64,000 nt of DNA, from NCBI RefSeq assembly GCF_900115975.1, contig NZ_FOYM01000015.1, positions 1 through 64,000 of the forward strand, given 5' to 3'. Below, one piece after another: positions 35,655-44,496 of the stretch (its first letter is position 1; each line of letters starts with the position of its first letter). This stretch comes from Desulfoscipio geothermicus DSM 3669 (GTDB lineage: Bacteria; Bacillota; Desulfotomaculia; Desulfotomaculales; Desulfallaceae). The position numbers were made by a program, and so were the translations under genes. The notes under the pieces are model-generated. The model saw only the letters and a list, made by a program, of their open reading frames with translations. It did not search any database and was not told the origin of the DNA.

Positions 35655-35912
35655 TCAGCCACCCATAGCAAGAAGCATTATCTTTACGGCCTGCCTGTTT
35701 CCAACTATACAATCCATCCCAACAACCCTATCATTTATTATTACAAGCAAGTCTTCCGGCCTATATTCGAATTTATTATTGCTATTTACTTCATCTAAAA
35801 CTTCTCTCAATATCCAATCGACGTTAATTTCCTTGTAGTCTACTTCTACACATCTTGTTTTTTCCCCATTTTTAAGCTTTAGTGGAGGGTATAACTCTAA
35901 AAAAAATTTCAC
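35655..35912 (-). CDS. MoaD-like sulfur carrier, second copy
   Basis: An 85-residue beta-grasp-like protein with a terminal Gly-Gly (KIMLLAMGG). The sequence between (NSNNKFEYRPEDLLVIINDR) is quite different from the copy at 30915, so they are not recent duplicates. It directly precedes the aldehyde:ferredoxin oxidoreductase gene, a frequent arrangement in AOR loci. Confidence 0.7.
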   Translation of the reverse strand: MKFFLELYPPLKLKNGEKTRCVEVDYKEINVDWILREVLDEVNSNNKFEYRPEDLLVIINDRVVGMDCIVGNRQAVKIMLLAMGG

Positions 35913-36107
35913 TTTTCAACATCCTTATTTTAGGCTGATTAAAATACTAGGTTTACCCTCAGTCCGGCCAATATCCAACTGATAACCAAGACTGCTCAGG
36001 ATCATAGTAAGCAGAATAAAGGGGATTAATCCCTTTATGATACATAAAGTAACAAACCATACCCGACAGGGGCCCCAGTAGGACAAATCATTTACTCATC
36101 ATTAAAA

Positions 36108-36968
36108 TCACAATAATCCAGCCGCAGCTAAGGCAATTATAATACTTTTACCTATTGCTATACTCGTAACTGGTGGGTCTATATATGAATTAGTTCTAAC
36201 AATCCAAAACTTATTAAACAAACTCGCTACAATAGCTGTCACTGCCCCTAGCACTGCTGCCCAAATAATAGCATTAACAGTTCCGTTTCCTTGAAGTGCG
36301 GCTAAACCTGCCACTATGACGATATGATGCCACGGCAGTCCATTAAATCCCATCTGAAGATAGATCAGAAACAACAGCGCCAATCCGAAGGGTATCAGCA
36401 CATCGCCGATTTTAGCAGCAGCTACTCCCCCTGCTAATCCGACTCCACACCCAAGTACTACAAGCAAGCCCAATTCTTTACTGCTAGGCCACCAAGTTTC
36501 ACCTTCTCCACCTTTCCTACGATTAGTACGCCATTTCGAATCAAAAAGCAGCCTGGCCAACCAACCCGTAATGACCACAGATAGCGCTACAGTATCAGTG
36601 GGGAGCGCCAAGCTGGTGCCTACACGTTCCAAAACCATACCGATAACGCCGAATATTCCACCAACCAAAAGAATATCTGGTCTACCAAAACCGGACAAGG
36701 GTTTGAGTATATCTAACCCACTTTCTATAGCCCCTTTTGACCATGCATAGGCAACGGCAGCCGCTCCGCCGGCATACACAATATGCGCACCGAAAAGCGG
36801 GTTAAATGCAATATCCCATACTAATGCGGGTTTACCAGTTACAAGCCCGGCCAGACCGGCAACCATCAAAACAACACCCCACAACGTAATGGCCGGGAGG
36901 GCTCCCATAGCTGCTCCCAGTATACCCCCTCCCAGGGCTCCAATTACCATTAAAGGTTCAATACCCAT
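36108..36968 (-). CDS. Multi-pass membrane protein, unknown, in the catabolic cluster
   Basis: A 286-residue protein with about eight hydrophobic helices, very rich in Gly and Ala (VIGALGGGILGAAMGALPAI; VGLAGGVAAAKIGDVLIPFG). One hydrophilic loop at about 145-165 is charged. ATG 36968 has GGGAGTG upstream; ATG 36986 precedes that site. It belongs to no transporter family I recognise. Its place between aldehyde oxidoreductase and alcohol dehydrogenase genes suggests it carries the pathway's substrate, but this is inference. A small 23-base inverted repeat lies downstream at 36016. Confidence 0.6.
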   Translation of the reverse strand: MGIEPLMVIGALGGGILGAAMGALPAITLWGVVLMVAGLAGLVTGKPALVWDIAFNPLFGAHIVYAGGAAAVAYAWSKGAIESGLDILKPLSGFGRPDILLVGGIFGVIGMVLERVGTSLALPTDTVALSVVITGWLARLLFDSKWRTNRRKGGEGETWWPSSKELGLLVVLGCGVGLAGGVAAAKIGDVLIPFGLALLFLIYLQMGFNGLPWHHIVIVAGLAALQGNGTVNAIIWAAVLGAVTAIVASLFNKFWIVRTNSYIDPPVTSIAIGKSIIIALAAAGLL

Positions 36969-37005
36969 TTTGTTAATCACTCCCATAGTTAAAAAATGTT
37001 GTTTT

Positions 37006-37033
37006 GTAGTACGGGGTTTAAGCCCCGTACTAC
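37006..37033 (-). terminator. Strong hairpin between alcohol dehydrogenase 2 and the membrane protein
   Basis: GTAGTACGGGG and CCCCGTACTAC form a perfect 11-bp stem around TTTAAG; on the minus strand AAAACAACATTTTTT follows. It may partly terminate or set a processing point inside the cluster. Confidence 0.6.
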
Positions 37034-37043
37034 ATTAAAAATC

Positions 37044-38231
37044 CTATAGAACGTCATTTCCGTAGTAGGCGCAAAGGAAGATTTTCTTGATTTCTTCCAG
37101 AGTCGGCACTCGCGGATTGGTCGGCGTACTGCCATCGTTCATGGCATTCTGAGCAAGCATATCTATCTTCTTCAGGAAGTCTTCCTCATCAATGCCCGCA
37201 TCCTTCAGGCAAGTAGGTATGCCAAGGACTTTTTGCAGATCCCGGATCGCTTTTATAAATTTAGCCGTACCTTCATACGTATCAGTCGACTCAAACCCAA
37301 ATGCCCTGGCAACATTAGCATAACGAGCTGCAGCCGCAGGTGTGTTATACTGAACCACATATGGTAACATCATCGCGTTAGCCCGGCCGTGCGGTACTCC
37401 GTACTCCGCTCCGATTTGGTGCGCGGTACTGTGTACCAGTCCCAGGGCAGTATTGGTGAAGGTAAATCCCGCCATCAGGGATGCGGTATGCATTTTTTCC
37501 CTTGCTTCTTTATTATTGCCATTGGCAAACGCCAGTGGTAACCACTTATAGGCCATGGCAGCCGAACTCAACGCAATGGGGTCAGTCACATCAGAAGCGT
37601 TTACTGAAACGTACGCCTCGACAGCATGAACGATGACGTCAAAACCGGTATTGGCGGTAACTACCGGTGGCATTGTGGAAGGCAATTCAGGATCGCAAAT
37701 AGCAATGTCGGGCGTGACTTCATAGGAGAGGGTAAATTCTTTGACATTAGGTTGAACATCACGGTTGGTAATTACTGCGGCAAGTGTTACTTCAGTAGCG
37801 GTACCACTTGTAGAAGGAATAGCCACATACCTGGCCTTATTTCTTAGCTTGGGCACGCCGGTAAAAGGAACAAAAATTTGTTCCCAGGATACATCGGGAT
37901 GCTCGTAAAAAATCCACATGGCTTTACCGGCATCGAGGGCCGATCCGCCACCTAAACCTACGATCAAATCCGGCTGGAATTGTTGCATCACCTTGACGCC
38001 TTTCATCACCGTTTGACGGGAAGGATCCGGTTCTACTTCATCGAATACGGCGCTTTCAATCCCAGCTTCAGCCAGATAACTCTTTACTTTTTCTACAAAG
38101 CCGAGCTGCTGCATTATTTTATCTGTTACAATTACTGCCTTCTTACCTTCCAGCTCTTTAAGATATTCAAGACTGCCCCACCCAAAAACAATATCTCTTG
38201 GAACACGGAACCATTTTGAATAACCTGACAT
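37044..38231 (-). CDS. Iron-containing alcohol dehydrogenase (copy 2)
   Basis: A 395-residue group III alcohol dehydrogenase with LIVGLGGGSALDAGKAMW, YVAIPSTSGTATEVTLAAVI, the His-containing NTGFDVIVHAVEAYVS and LVHSTAHQIGAEYGVPHG. ATG 38231 follows GGGGGAAG. It differs clearly from copies 1 and 3, so different substrates or cofactors are likely. It is separated from the upstream aldehyde oxidoreductase gene by a 200-base gap with a long inverted repeat, so it may have its own promoter. Confidence 0.93.
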   Translation of the reverse strand: MSGYSKWFRVPRDIVFGWGSLEYLKELEGKKAVIVTDKIMQQLGFVEKVKSYLAEAGIESAVFDEVEPDPSRQTVMKGVKVMQQFQPDLIVGLGGGSALDAGKAMWIFYEHPDVSWEQIFVPFTGVPKLRNKARYVAIPSTSGTATEVTLAAVITNRDVQPNVKEFTLSYEVTPDIAICDPELPSTMPPVVTANTGFDVIVHAVEAYVSVNASDVTDPIALSSAAMAYKWLPLAFANGNNKEAREKMHTASLMAGFTFTNTALGLVHSTAHQIGAEYGVPHGRANAMMLPYVVQYNTPAAAARYANVARAFGFESTDTYEGTAKFIKAIRDLQKVLGIPTCLKDAGIDEEDFLKKIDMLAQNAMNDGSTPTNPRVPTLEEIKKIFLCAYYGNDVL

Positions 38232-38340
38232 GAAATCTTCCCCCTTGTCTTTTAGAATTTTTCAATTCCTTTTGGCATACGTCCACTTAAAAGCTGTCCT
38301 GTATAAAATTCTTTACGGTAAATTACCACCCCCCTATTTT

Positions 38341-38396
38341 TGATAATGTAGGATGTTATTCTGTTATTATCCAATAATAAACACCCTACATTATCA
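38341..38396. promoter_or_regulatory. 17-bp inverted repeat between AOR copy 2 and alcohol dehydrogenase 2
   Basis: TGATAATGTAGGATGTT (38341-38357) pairs with AACACCCTACATTATCA (38380-38396) with one mismatch, and the loop contains a further TTATTA/TAATAA pair. No T-run follows. It may be an operator or an RNA stabiliser that sets unequal expression along the cluster. Confidence 0.55.
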
Positions 38397-38435
38397 TTTC
38401 TTTAGTATGGTTGTTTTTCCATCAAAATGATCCCT

Positions 38436-40316
38436 TTACTGGATCGCAAACTCAAGGTCCAGCTCTTTAAGTTTCTCAGGGGTGGGTAGGCCGGTCTGTT
38501 TGTCCCAGCCCATGGCCTCATAATAAACATCCAGCATTAAATCCAGATTTTCTACCTTGGCTCCAGCCGATGGCCCATTAGGAATAGCTTGGGCAAATCG
38601 CTTGGGAAGTTTATCGTCCTTGCGGGTAAAGCCTTCACGGGCGTTAAAGCACCGTTTAAGGTTCCACGAACGCTCTGCCGCCGCCACCAGTTCTTCTGCC
38701 GTTACGTCCCATCCGGTGAGGGATTTTACAATCTCAGCGTAGAGCTGCGGTGTGATGCTATTACCTTCGACACCCCAGGAGTGGAAGATACACGCCCCCA
38801 GGATTTCGCTAACTTCACCCTGTAAGGCAACATACCGGTAGGAGACGCCTCTCTTCGAGGACTCTTCCTGCGGCCCTTCAGGCCACGAGGGCAGGCCAAA
38901 TTCTTTCATACCGCAGTCAATTTGAAAGTCCCAGGTACTGGCCCAGTTGGGGTGCATGTGACAGGCTCCCCGCGGGGAAACGGCATATTGAATAGCCAAA
39001 GACTTAGATTCGGAGCGTGGCTCGTGGGCCGGCAATTCAAGGCCCTTTACATGGATGGCCGCTTCTTCGGCAGCCGGGCCAAGTTGTTCTGCCATGCGTT
39101 TAACACCCTGGGCCAGCAGGGCGCCAATTCCTTCTTTGTAGGCGATCTTTTCTACCAGTTTCAGCATTACATCGGCATCGCCCCACCGTAAAGGCATTCC
39201 ATCTGTATCCTTATCGGTCAGCAATCCTTTTTCATAACATTCCATGGCAAAACCAATACTCATACCTGTACTGATTGTATCCAGGCCGTAAACATTGCAC
39301 AGGTAATTGCCTTTAATAATGGCTTCAACGTCATCGATTCCACAAATAGGCCCTAACATATCGACTGTTTCGTATTCCGGACCTTCCATGGGCGGTGTGG
39401 AATACTTCCCGTTATTCACCGAGGTGTAGCGGCCGCAGGCGAAACTACAGCCGTAACAGGCCCGCCGTTTGATTTGATATTTCTGGTTGATTAGTTCGCC
39501 GGAAACTTTGTCGGCTTTTTCAAAATGTGCTTCCTGGAAGTTCTTAGCAGGAAGGATTCCCAGGCTGTTGTTTAACGATACCAGGCCGACTGTACCCAGA
39601 GCCGGAATAGCGTCAAAGATGTAACTCTTTAACCATTGTTCCGCCTTCTCAATGGCCTCCGCAAATTCCTTCGGGCGTGCTACTTTAATACCGCCACTGC
39701 CGTTTACAACAACTGCCTTCAAATTTTTGTTTCCAAATACTGCGCCAATACCGCCGCGACCGGCAGCCCGTCCCCTGTCATTTATTAAAGCGGCATATAA
39801 AACGCCGTTTTCCCCTGACTGCCCTATAGTAGCTACGGAAATTTCAGGATCGTCAAGTTCATTTATTAAAGTGTCTGTGGTCTCTTCAACGTTCAGACCC
39901 CACAGGTGCTTGGCAGGTTTGATTTCTACCTGGCCGTCTTTGATAAGCAAATAAACGGGATCGGCTGCTTTACCTTCTATGACTACAAAATCAAACCCCG
40001 CGTATTTAAGCTTGGCACCGAAAGCCCCCCCTGACCGAGCCTCGTTCCAGGTACCTGTCAAGGGCGCCTTGTAACAAACCTCATAACTGCCTCCGCTGGG
40101 ACAAAGGGTGCCGCTCACGGCTCCGGTAGCAAGTACCACCTTTGCCTCCGGGGCCAAAGGGTCAATGCCGCCGGGCATTTCCTGATAGAGCAGTTTGGCT
40201 GCATAGCCTGTACAACCCATATACTTGCGCAATTCTTTCTCATCCAGCTTTTCTACCTTTAATTCACCGCTGTTTAGGTTAACCCGCAATAATTTACCTG
40301 CAAACCCGTACAACAT
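38436..40316 (-). CDS. Aldehyde:ferredoxin oxidoreductase (tungsten type, copy 2)
   Basis: A 626-residue AOR-family enzyme. It has GKLLRVNLNSGELKVEKLDE, the cluster ligands CYGCSFAC, a late Cys in LKRCFNAREGFTRKDDKLP, and ELPAHEPRSESKSLAIQYAV in the pterin region. ATG 40316 follows GGGGGAGG. The gene directly upstream (21 bases) is a four-cluster ferredoxin, its probable electron partner. This pairing resembles AOR complexes with a polyferredoxin subunit that can drive acid reduction. The sequence is well diverged from copy 1. Confidence 0.94.
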   Translation of the reverse strand: MLYGFAGKLLRVNLNSGELKVEKLDEKELRKYMGCTGYAAKLLYQEMPGGIDPLAPEAKVVLATGAVSGTLCPSGGSYEVCYKAPLTGTWNEARSGGAFGAKLKYAGFDFVVIEGKAADPVYLLIKDGQVEIKPAKHLWGLNVEETTDTLINELDDPEISVATIGQSGENGVLYAALINDRGRAAGRGGIGAVFGNKNLKAVVVNGSGGIKVARPKEFAEAIEKAEQWLKSYIFDAIPALGTVGLVSLNNSLGILPAKNFQEAHFEKADKVSGELINQKYQIKRRACYGCSFACGRYTSVNNGKYSTPPMEGPEYETVDMLGPICGIDDVEAIIKGNYLCNVYGLDTISTGMSIGFAMECYEKGLLTDKDTDGMPLRWGDADVMLKLVEKIAYKEGIGALLAQGVKRMAEQLGPAAEEAAIHVKGLELPAHEPRSESKSLAIQYAVSPRGACHMHPNWASTWDFQIDCGMKEFGLPSWPEGPQEESSKRGVSYRYVALQGEVSEILGACIFHSWGVEGNSITPQLYAEIVKSLTGWDVTAEELVAAAERSWNLKRCFNAREGFTRKDDKLPKRFAQAIPNGPSAGAKVENLDLMLDVYYEAMGWDKQTGLPTPEKLKELDLEFAIQ

Positions 40317-40336
40317 TACTTAGCCACCTCCCCCTT

Positions 40337-40798
40337 CTAACCAATCTTAATTGCATGGGCCATAGCCCAAAGCTCCCGGCGCCTGGCTGCAGCTTTGCCC
40401 GCATCTTCGTACTTAATGGCGTCATGCGGGCAATGCCCGGCACACGCCGGTGAACCGCCACATAAGTCACACTTGGCCGCTACATCTGCTACTTCATCAA
40501 TTCTTAGCACACCGTAAGGGCAAACCTTTACACATGTGCCGCAGCCTGAGCAAAGATCTACATCCACTTCCACAGCGTCAGTAGATCCGTTTCGATTGAG
40601 TGCTCCGGTTGGACAAACGTCCATGCACAAGCCACACTGCACACATACTACCGGCACATCTACCGCCGGCTCCCTGCGAATCACATACACATTGCTGCGT
40701 GAAGGATTGATTTCGCCATACTTCGTCAACGAACACCACATTTCACAGCGATGGCAACCGGTGCACAAAGACGGGTCTACAGTCAACACTTTTGACAC
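40337..40798 (-). CDS. Polyferredoxin, electron-transfer partner of AOR copy 2
   Basis: A 153-residue protein of the HycB/AorB kind with cysteine sets for four [4Fe-4S] clusters: CTGCHRCEMWC, CVQCGLCMDVCP, CSGCGTCVKVCP and CDLCGGSPACAGHCP. Start GTG 40798 follows GGAGGTG. It carries electrons between the aldehyde oxidoreductase encoded next and a soluble or membrane acceptor. It is about 100 bases downstream of alcohol dehydrogenase 3. Confidence 0.92.
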   Translation of the reverse strand: MSKVLTVDPSLCTGCHRCEMWCSLTKYGEINPSRSNVYVIRREPAVDVPVVCVQCGLCMDVCPTGALNRNGSTDAVEVDVDLCSGCGTCVKVCPYGVLRIDEVADVAAKCDLCGGSPACAGHCPHDAIKYEDAGKAAARRRELWAMAHAIKIG

Positions 40799-40898
40799 AT
40801 GCAGTCACCTCCAAAAAGTAGCTTTACTTTTTATTACAGGTGGAAGGCAGTAAAACAAAAGTACTCCCTCCCACCAAAAAGCTCTAATATTTGTTAAT

Positions 40899-42101
40899 CT
40901 AATACAGGTTCTCACCCAGACGTCCTTCATAACTTCTGGTCAGCAGTTCTGCAGCCGCTTCCCTGGTCATCGACCGCTTGGACCAGCCGTAAAAGGCTGT
41001 AATCCATGGGCTCTCTACCATCATCTCAGTTAACATTGGGATATCTTCCTTTTTTCCTAAAGGTGCCCATGTAGTGGAAAGACCAACATCCTCTATCAGC
41101 TGTTTAACCGCATATACAGCAGCCTGAGCGGCCTGGCGAACGCTCATACCAGAGGTATTCTGACCTAAAGTCGTCGCAATGCGAGCCAGTTTATCTATGC
41201 AATGTCCCATGTTATACTCCATCGCGTAGGGCAGGGCAATCGCACAACCAACACCATGCGGTACATGGTATACAGAACCTAAAGTATGCGCCAAAGCATG
41301 CCCCTCCACGATACCTGGATCATTAAATGCCATGCCGGCCATCATTGAAGCATAGGCCATCTTGACCCGGGCTTCCAGGTTATCCCCTTCGTAAACGGCA
41401 ACCGGTAGGGCCTCTGCTATCAATTCAACCGCCTTAAGTGCAATTGCATCAGTAAGCGGGTTTTCCTGTCTTGCCATCATCGTCTCGATAGCATGCGACA
41501 GAGCATCAGCACCCGAAGAAGCAGTAACTTTAGGCGGCATACTTACGGTCAGGGTAGGATCCACCAGTGCCATATCGGGTAAAATGGTCGGCGTGGCAAA
41601 GAAGCCTTTAATATCGTCTTCAGCAAAGGTTATAACAGAATACATCGTACATTCAGTACCGGTTCCGGACGTGGTGGGAATGGCAATAATAGGTACACCC
41701 TTTTGGGGGAAAGTTGTATTAACCAAATAATCCTTAGTTTTACCCGGCAACACCAGGAGTTCAGCAACTACCTTGGCAATGTCAATAGCACTTCCGCCAC
41801 CCAGACCAATAACAAAGTTACCGGCTTCCTTACGAGCAAAATCAGCAGCCTGGTCACACACCACATCATCCGGTTCGGGTTTACCCTGGTCAAAAACCGC
41901 TGCTTCAAATCCGTCTTTCTTGAAGGCCTGAACTACCCGATCTGCGATACCCGCCTGAGCTACGCCGGGATCGGTTACAATAATAGCCTTTCCGCTTATA
42001 CCCATTTCTTTTACATACAGGCCAATGTTGTCTACGGCATTTACACCAAACACCACTTTTTGAGGAGTATAGTATTGAACCACTTTGAGCATTGGGAACA
42101 T
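40899..42101 (-). CDS. Iron-containing alcohol dehydrogenase (copy 3)
   Basis: A 400-residue group III alcohol dehydrogenase with FVIGLGGGSAIDIAKVVAEL, IIAIPTTSGTGTECTMYSVI, SSGADALSHAIETMMA and EGHALAHTLGSVYHVPHG. ATG 42101 follows AAGGAGG. It starts a block with the polyferredoxin and AOR copy 2. The 460-base gap upstream holds the second copy of the interspersed repeat, so this block probably has its own promoter apart from the aldolase group. Confidence 0.93.
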   Translation of the reverse strand: MFPMLKVVQYYTPQKVVFGVNAVDNIGLYVKEMGISGKAIIVTDPGVAQAGIADRVVQAFKKDGFEAAVFDQGKPEPDDVVCDQAADFARKEAGNFVIGLGGGSAIDIAKVVAELLVLPGKTKDYLVNTTFPQKGVPIIAIPTTSGTGTECTMYSVITFAEDDIKGFFATPTILPDMALVDPTLTVSMPPKVTASSGADALSHAIETMMARQENPLTDAIALKAVELIAEALPVAVYEGDNLEARVKMAYASMMAGMAFNDPGIVEGHALAHTLGSVYHVPHGVGCAIALPYAMEYNMGHCIDKLARIATTLGQNTSGMSVRQAAQAAVYAVKQLIEDVGLSTTWAPLGKKEDIPMLTEMMVESPWITAFYGWSKRSMTREAAAELLTRSYEGRLGENLY

Positions 42102-42292
42102 AAAAACACAACCTCCTTAACTTAATATTTTCACCATGAGACTACAGCTGCCACAAAAGTAAATACCAATGAATCTACTTTTAGCTTTTATCTATCTGAA
42201 TTCACCTCCTTTGGTTTCTTGATTCTTACAAAAAGTGTTTGTTTTTATGGTTACGGTTATCATACAATAATTCTAAAAATTTTAAAGCTTCT

Positions 42293-42431
42293 GCCTTAAA
42301 AGGGGCACGAAAGAAACAAGAAATTCTAAGCGGCAAAGGCTTGGGGAGCGGAGCGTATATGTAATAGGTGAGCACCGCAAAAGCCTAGCCAACGTAGTGG
42401 TTCGTTATGGTCTCGCAGGACTTTTTTAACA
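42293..42431. repeat. Structured repeat, copy 2 (family of the 25.5-kb element)
   Basis: The core 42330-42397 (GCGGCAAAGGCTT, GGAGCGTATATGTAATAGG, GTGAGCACCG, AGCCAACGTAG) matches copy 1 at 25547-25615 with about nine differences and one single-base gap. Flanking sequence also matches (AGGGGCACGA left, AGGACTTTTTT right), but the terminal inverted repeats are more worn. It lies in the 42102-42562 gap upstream of alcohol dehydrogenase 3; an unused AAAGGAGGTGA site lies at about 42203-42213 on the minus strand. Confidence 0.78.
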
Positions 42432-42562
42432 TTCTTTTTAAACATTTTTTTAAAAATTTTAAACCTATCCGGTTATTGTGATAACAAGACAATCTGGTAT
42501 AGGGGGCCGGCTTCTAACTCTAAACCGAACCCCCATTAACGCACAGTATATCAATCAGTTTA

Positions 42563-43576
42563 TCAACCAACCATAATATTTTTCTTTTGAGCCATTTCGT
42601 AAGCTACGTCTAGAATATAATCTTCCTGACCGCCTACGATCTTACGACGCCCCAATTCTAACAGTATATCCCTCGGATCTAATCGAAACTTTTCCGCCGC
42701 CCGGTAGGTATGCAGGAGGAAACTGGAATAAACCCCGGCATAACCCAAAATTATCGAGGAATTATCAATCACCTGCGGCCGGCGCATCATGGGCTCCAAC
42801 GTGGTGGCAGCGTCCATGATTTTGTAAAGATCCATATCTACCTTGTAGCCCGCCTTTTTAAGAGCTGCCACCAAAACCTCTGTGCAGGTGTTGCCGGCCC
42901 CGGCTCCAAGGCCGCGCAGGGTACCATCCACCACTGTTGCCCCGGCGTCCACCGCTGCCAGAGTGTTACCAACGGCCAGACCGAGGTTGTTGTGGGCATG
43001 AAATCCCACAGGAACCTTAAGCACAGAGCACAGGTAGCTTACCTTTTCTTTCACTTCCGACGGGATCATAGCCCCGGCGGAATCTACCACGTAAACAACG
43101 TCTGCGCCGTAGCTTTCCATTAACTTGGCCTGTTCGGCGATCTTTTCTTTGCCCACGGTATGGGACATCATCAGGAAACCGACAACTTCCGTACCCATTT
43201 CTTTTGCCAGTCCCATATGCTCTTCCGAAACATCTGCCTCAGTAACGTGAGTAGCAATGCGAAAAACTTTTACACCTGCTTTTACGGCCGTCCGCATATC
43301 TTCACAGGTACCAATGCCGGGCAAAATCAATGCTGCCAGCTTGGCTCGCTTCAGCGTCGCGGCTACCGCTTTTAGATACTCTTCGTCCGTAGCCGCAGCA
43401 AACCCGTATTGGAATGACGATCCGGCAAGCCCATCACCGTGAGTAACCTCGATTACGTCCACGCCTGCCTCATCCAGGGCTGCCCCCACCTGAGCCATTT
43501 GCTCCGGAGTAAACTGGTGAGCCATAGCATGCATGCCATCCCGCAAAGTAGTATCCATAATTCTAATGTGAGGCAC
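42563..43576 (-). CDS. dmpG: 4-Hydroxy-2-oxovalerate aldolase
   Basis: A 337-residue DRE-TIM metallolyase. Motifs are [20 protein letters not shown] at the N-terminus, [20 protein letters not shown] with the metal histidines, and [16 protein letters not shown]. It splits 4-hydroxy-2-oxovalerate to pyruvate and acetaldehyde and hands the aldehyde through a tunnel to its dehydrogenase partner. GTG 43576 is chosen (GGAAGGAGG 9 bases upstream); it overlaps the partner gene by 14 bases, as in known DmpFG pairs. Confidence 0.95.
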   Translation of the reverse strand: MPHIRIMDTTLRDGMHAMAHQFTPEQMAQVGAALDEAGVDVIEVTHGDGLAGSSFQYGFAAATDEEYLKAVAATLKRAKLAALILPGIGTCEDMRTAVKAGVKVFRIATHVTEADVSEEHMGLAKEMGTEVVGFLMMSHTVGKEKIAEQAKLMESYGADVVYVVDSAGAMIPSEVKEKVSYLCSVLKVPVGFHAHNNLGLAVGNTLAAVDAGATVVDGTLRGLGAGAGNTCTEVLVAALKKAGYKVDMDLYKIMDAATTLEPMMRRPQVIDNSSIILGYAGVYSSFLLHTYRAAEKFRLDPRDILLELGRRKIVGGQEDYILDVAYEMAQKKNIMVG

Positions 43577-44465
43577 AGCTTCCAACCTCCTTCCGGTTGT
43601 AGACGCCCAGCAAACGCATGGCCATTAATTCTCCCACCCGTACAGCCGCTGAGGTCATTATATCCAGGTTGCCCGCGTAAGTGGGCAAAAAATCTCCTGC
43701 GCCGGTAACTTCGATGATAGTGGTTACTTTATTCCCTTCAACAAAAGGTTCCACCCGCAAATGATAACCGGGCACATATTCTTGAATTCGCCTTACAATG
43801 TCGTGCACTGCAGACCGAATCAACTCTTCATCCGGATTTTTAACCAGGGTATAGATGGTGTTATGCATCATAATTGGAGGATCGGCAGGGTTAAGGATGA
43901 TGATCGCTTTCCCTTTCTTTGCTCCACCCACAATTTCCAAGGCCCTGGATGTGGTTTCGGTGAACTCGTCAATGTTCTGGCGTGTTCCCGGCCCGGCACT
44001 CTTGCTGGCAAGAGACGCAATGATTTCCGCGTACTGCACACCTGCTACCCGGTTGATAGCGGCAACGATGGGCACGGTGGCTTGACCGCCGCAGGTAACC
44101 ATGTTCACGTTTATGGCTTCCAGATGTTCATCGACATTTACAGCCGGAACCACGTAGGGACCTACTGCAGCGGGGGTCAGGTCAATAGCAATTTTGCCCG
44201 CTTCCCGTAACAAAGGCGCGTGCTTAAGGTGAGGTTTGGCGCCAGTAGAGTCGAAGACTATTTTAATGTCCGGTTCCTGTAAAACTGCGTTGATTCCTTC
44301 GTGAGAAGCCTTTATCCCTAGTGACTTAGCCCTGGCCAGTCCTTCCGACTCCGGGTAAATACCTACCATCATAGCCGCTTCTATGTATTTACTGCGCAGC
44401 AGCTTATACATCAAGTCAGTCCCGATATTGCCCGGCCCAACGATTGCCGCCTTAACTTTTTCCAA
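43563..44465 (-). CDS. dmpF: Acetaldehyde dehydrogenase (acetylating)
   Basis: A 300-residue short acetylating dehydrogenase of the DmpF/MhpF family. The Rossmann start is [20 protein letters not shown]; the catalytic cysteine is in [20 protein letters not shown]. It turns acetaldehyde, NAD and CoA into acetyl-CoA. TTG 44465 is chosen because GAGGAGG lies just upstream and it gives the normal family length; a longer frame adds 27 unlikely residues. It sits between the hydratase and aldolase genes, the classical lower meta-cleavage order. Confidence 0.95.
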   Translation of the reverse strand: MEKVKAAIVGPGNIGTDLMYKLLRSKYIEAAMMVGIYPESEGLARAKSLGIKASHEGINAVLQEPDIKIVFDSTGAKPHLKHAPLLREAGKIAIDLTPAAVGPYVVPAVNVDEHLEAINVNMVTCGGQATVPIVAAINRVAGVQYAEIIASLASKSAGPGTRQNIDEFTETTSRALEIVGGAKKGKAIIILNPADPPIMMHNTIYTLVKNPDEELIRSAVHDIVRRIQEYVPGYHLRVEPFVEGNKVTTIIEVTGAGDFLPTYAGNLDIMTSAAVRVGELMAMRLLGVYNRKEVGSCASH

Positions 44466-44496
44466 AACAAAACCCTCCTCAAGTGTCATGCGTTGT

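Noticed and set aside
42195-42215. Leader peptide after AAAGGAGGTGA on the minus strand
   Set aside because: No ATG, GTG or TTG lies at a usable distance; only a GTG inside the ribosome site, with a stop five codons later.
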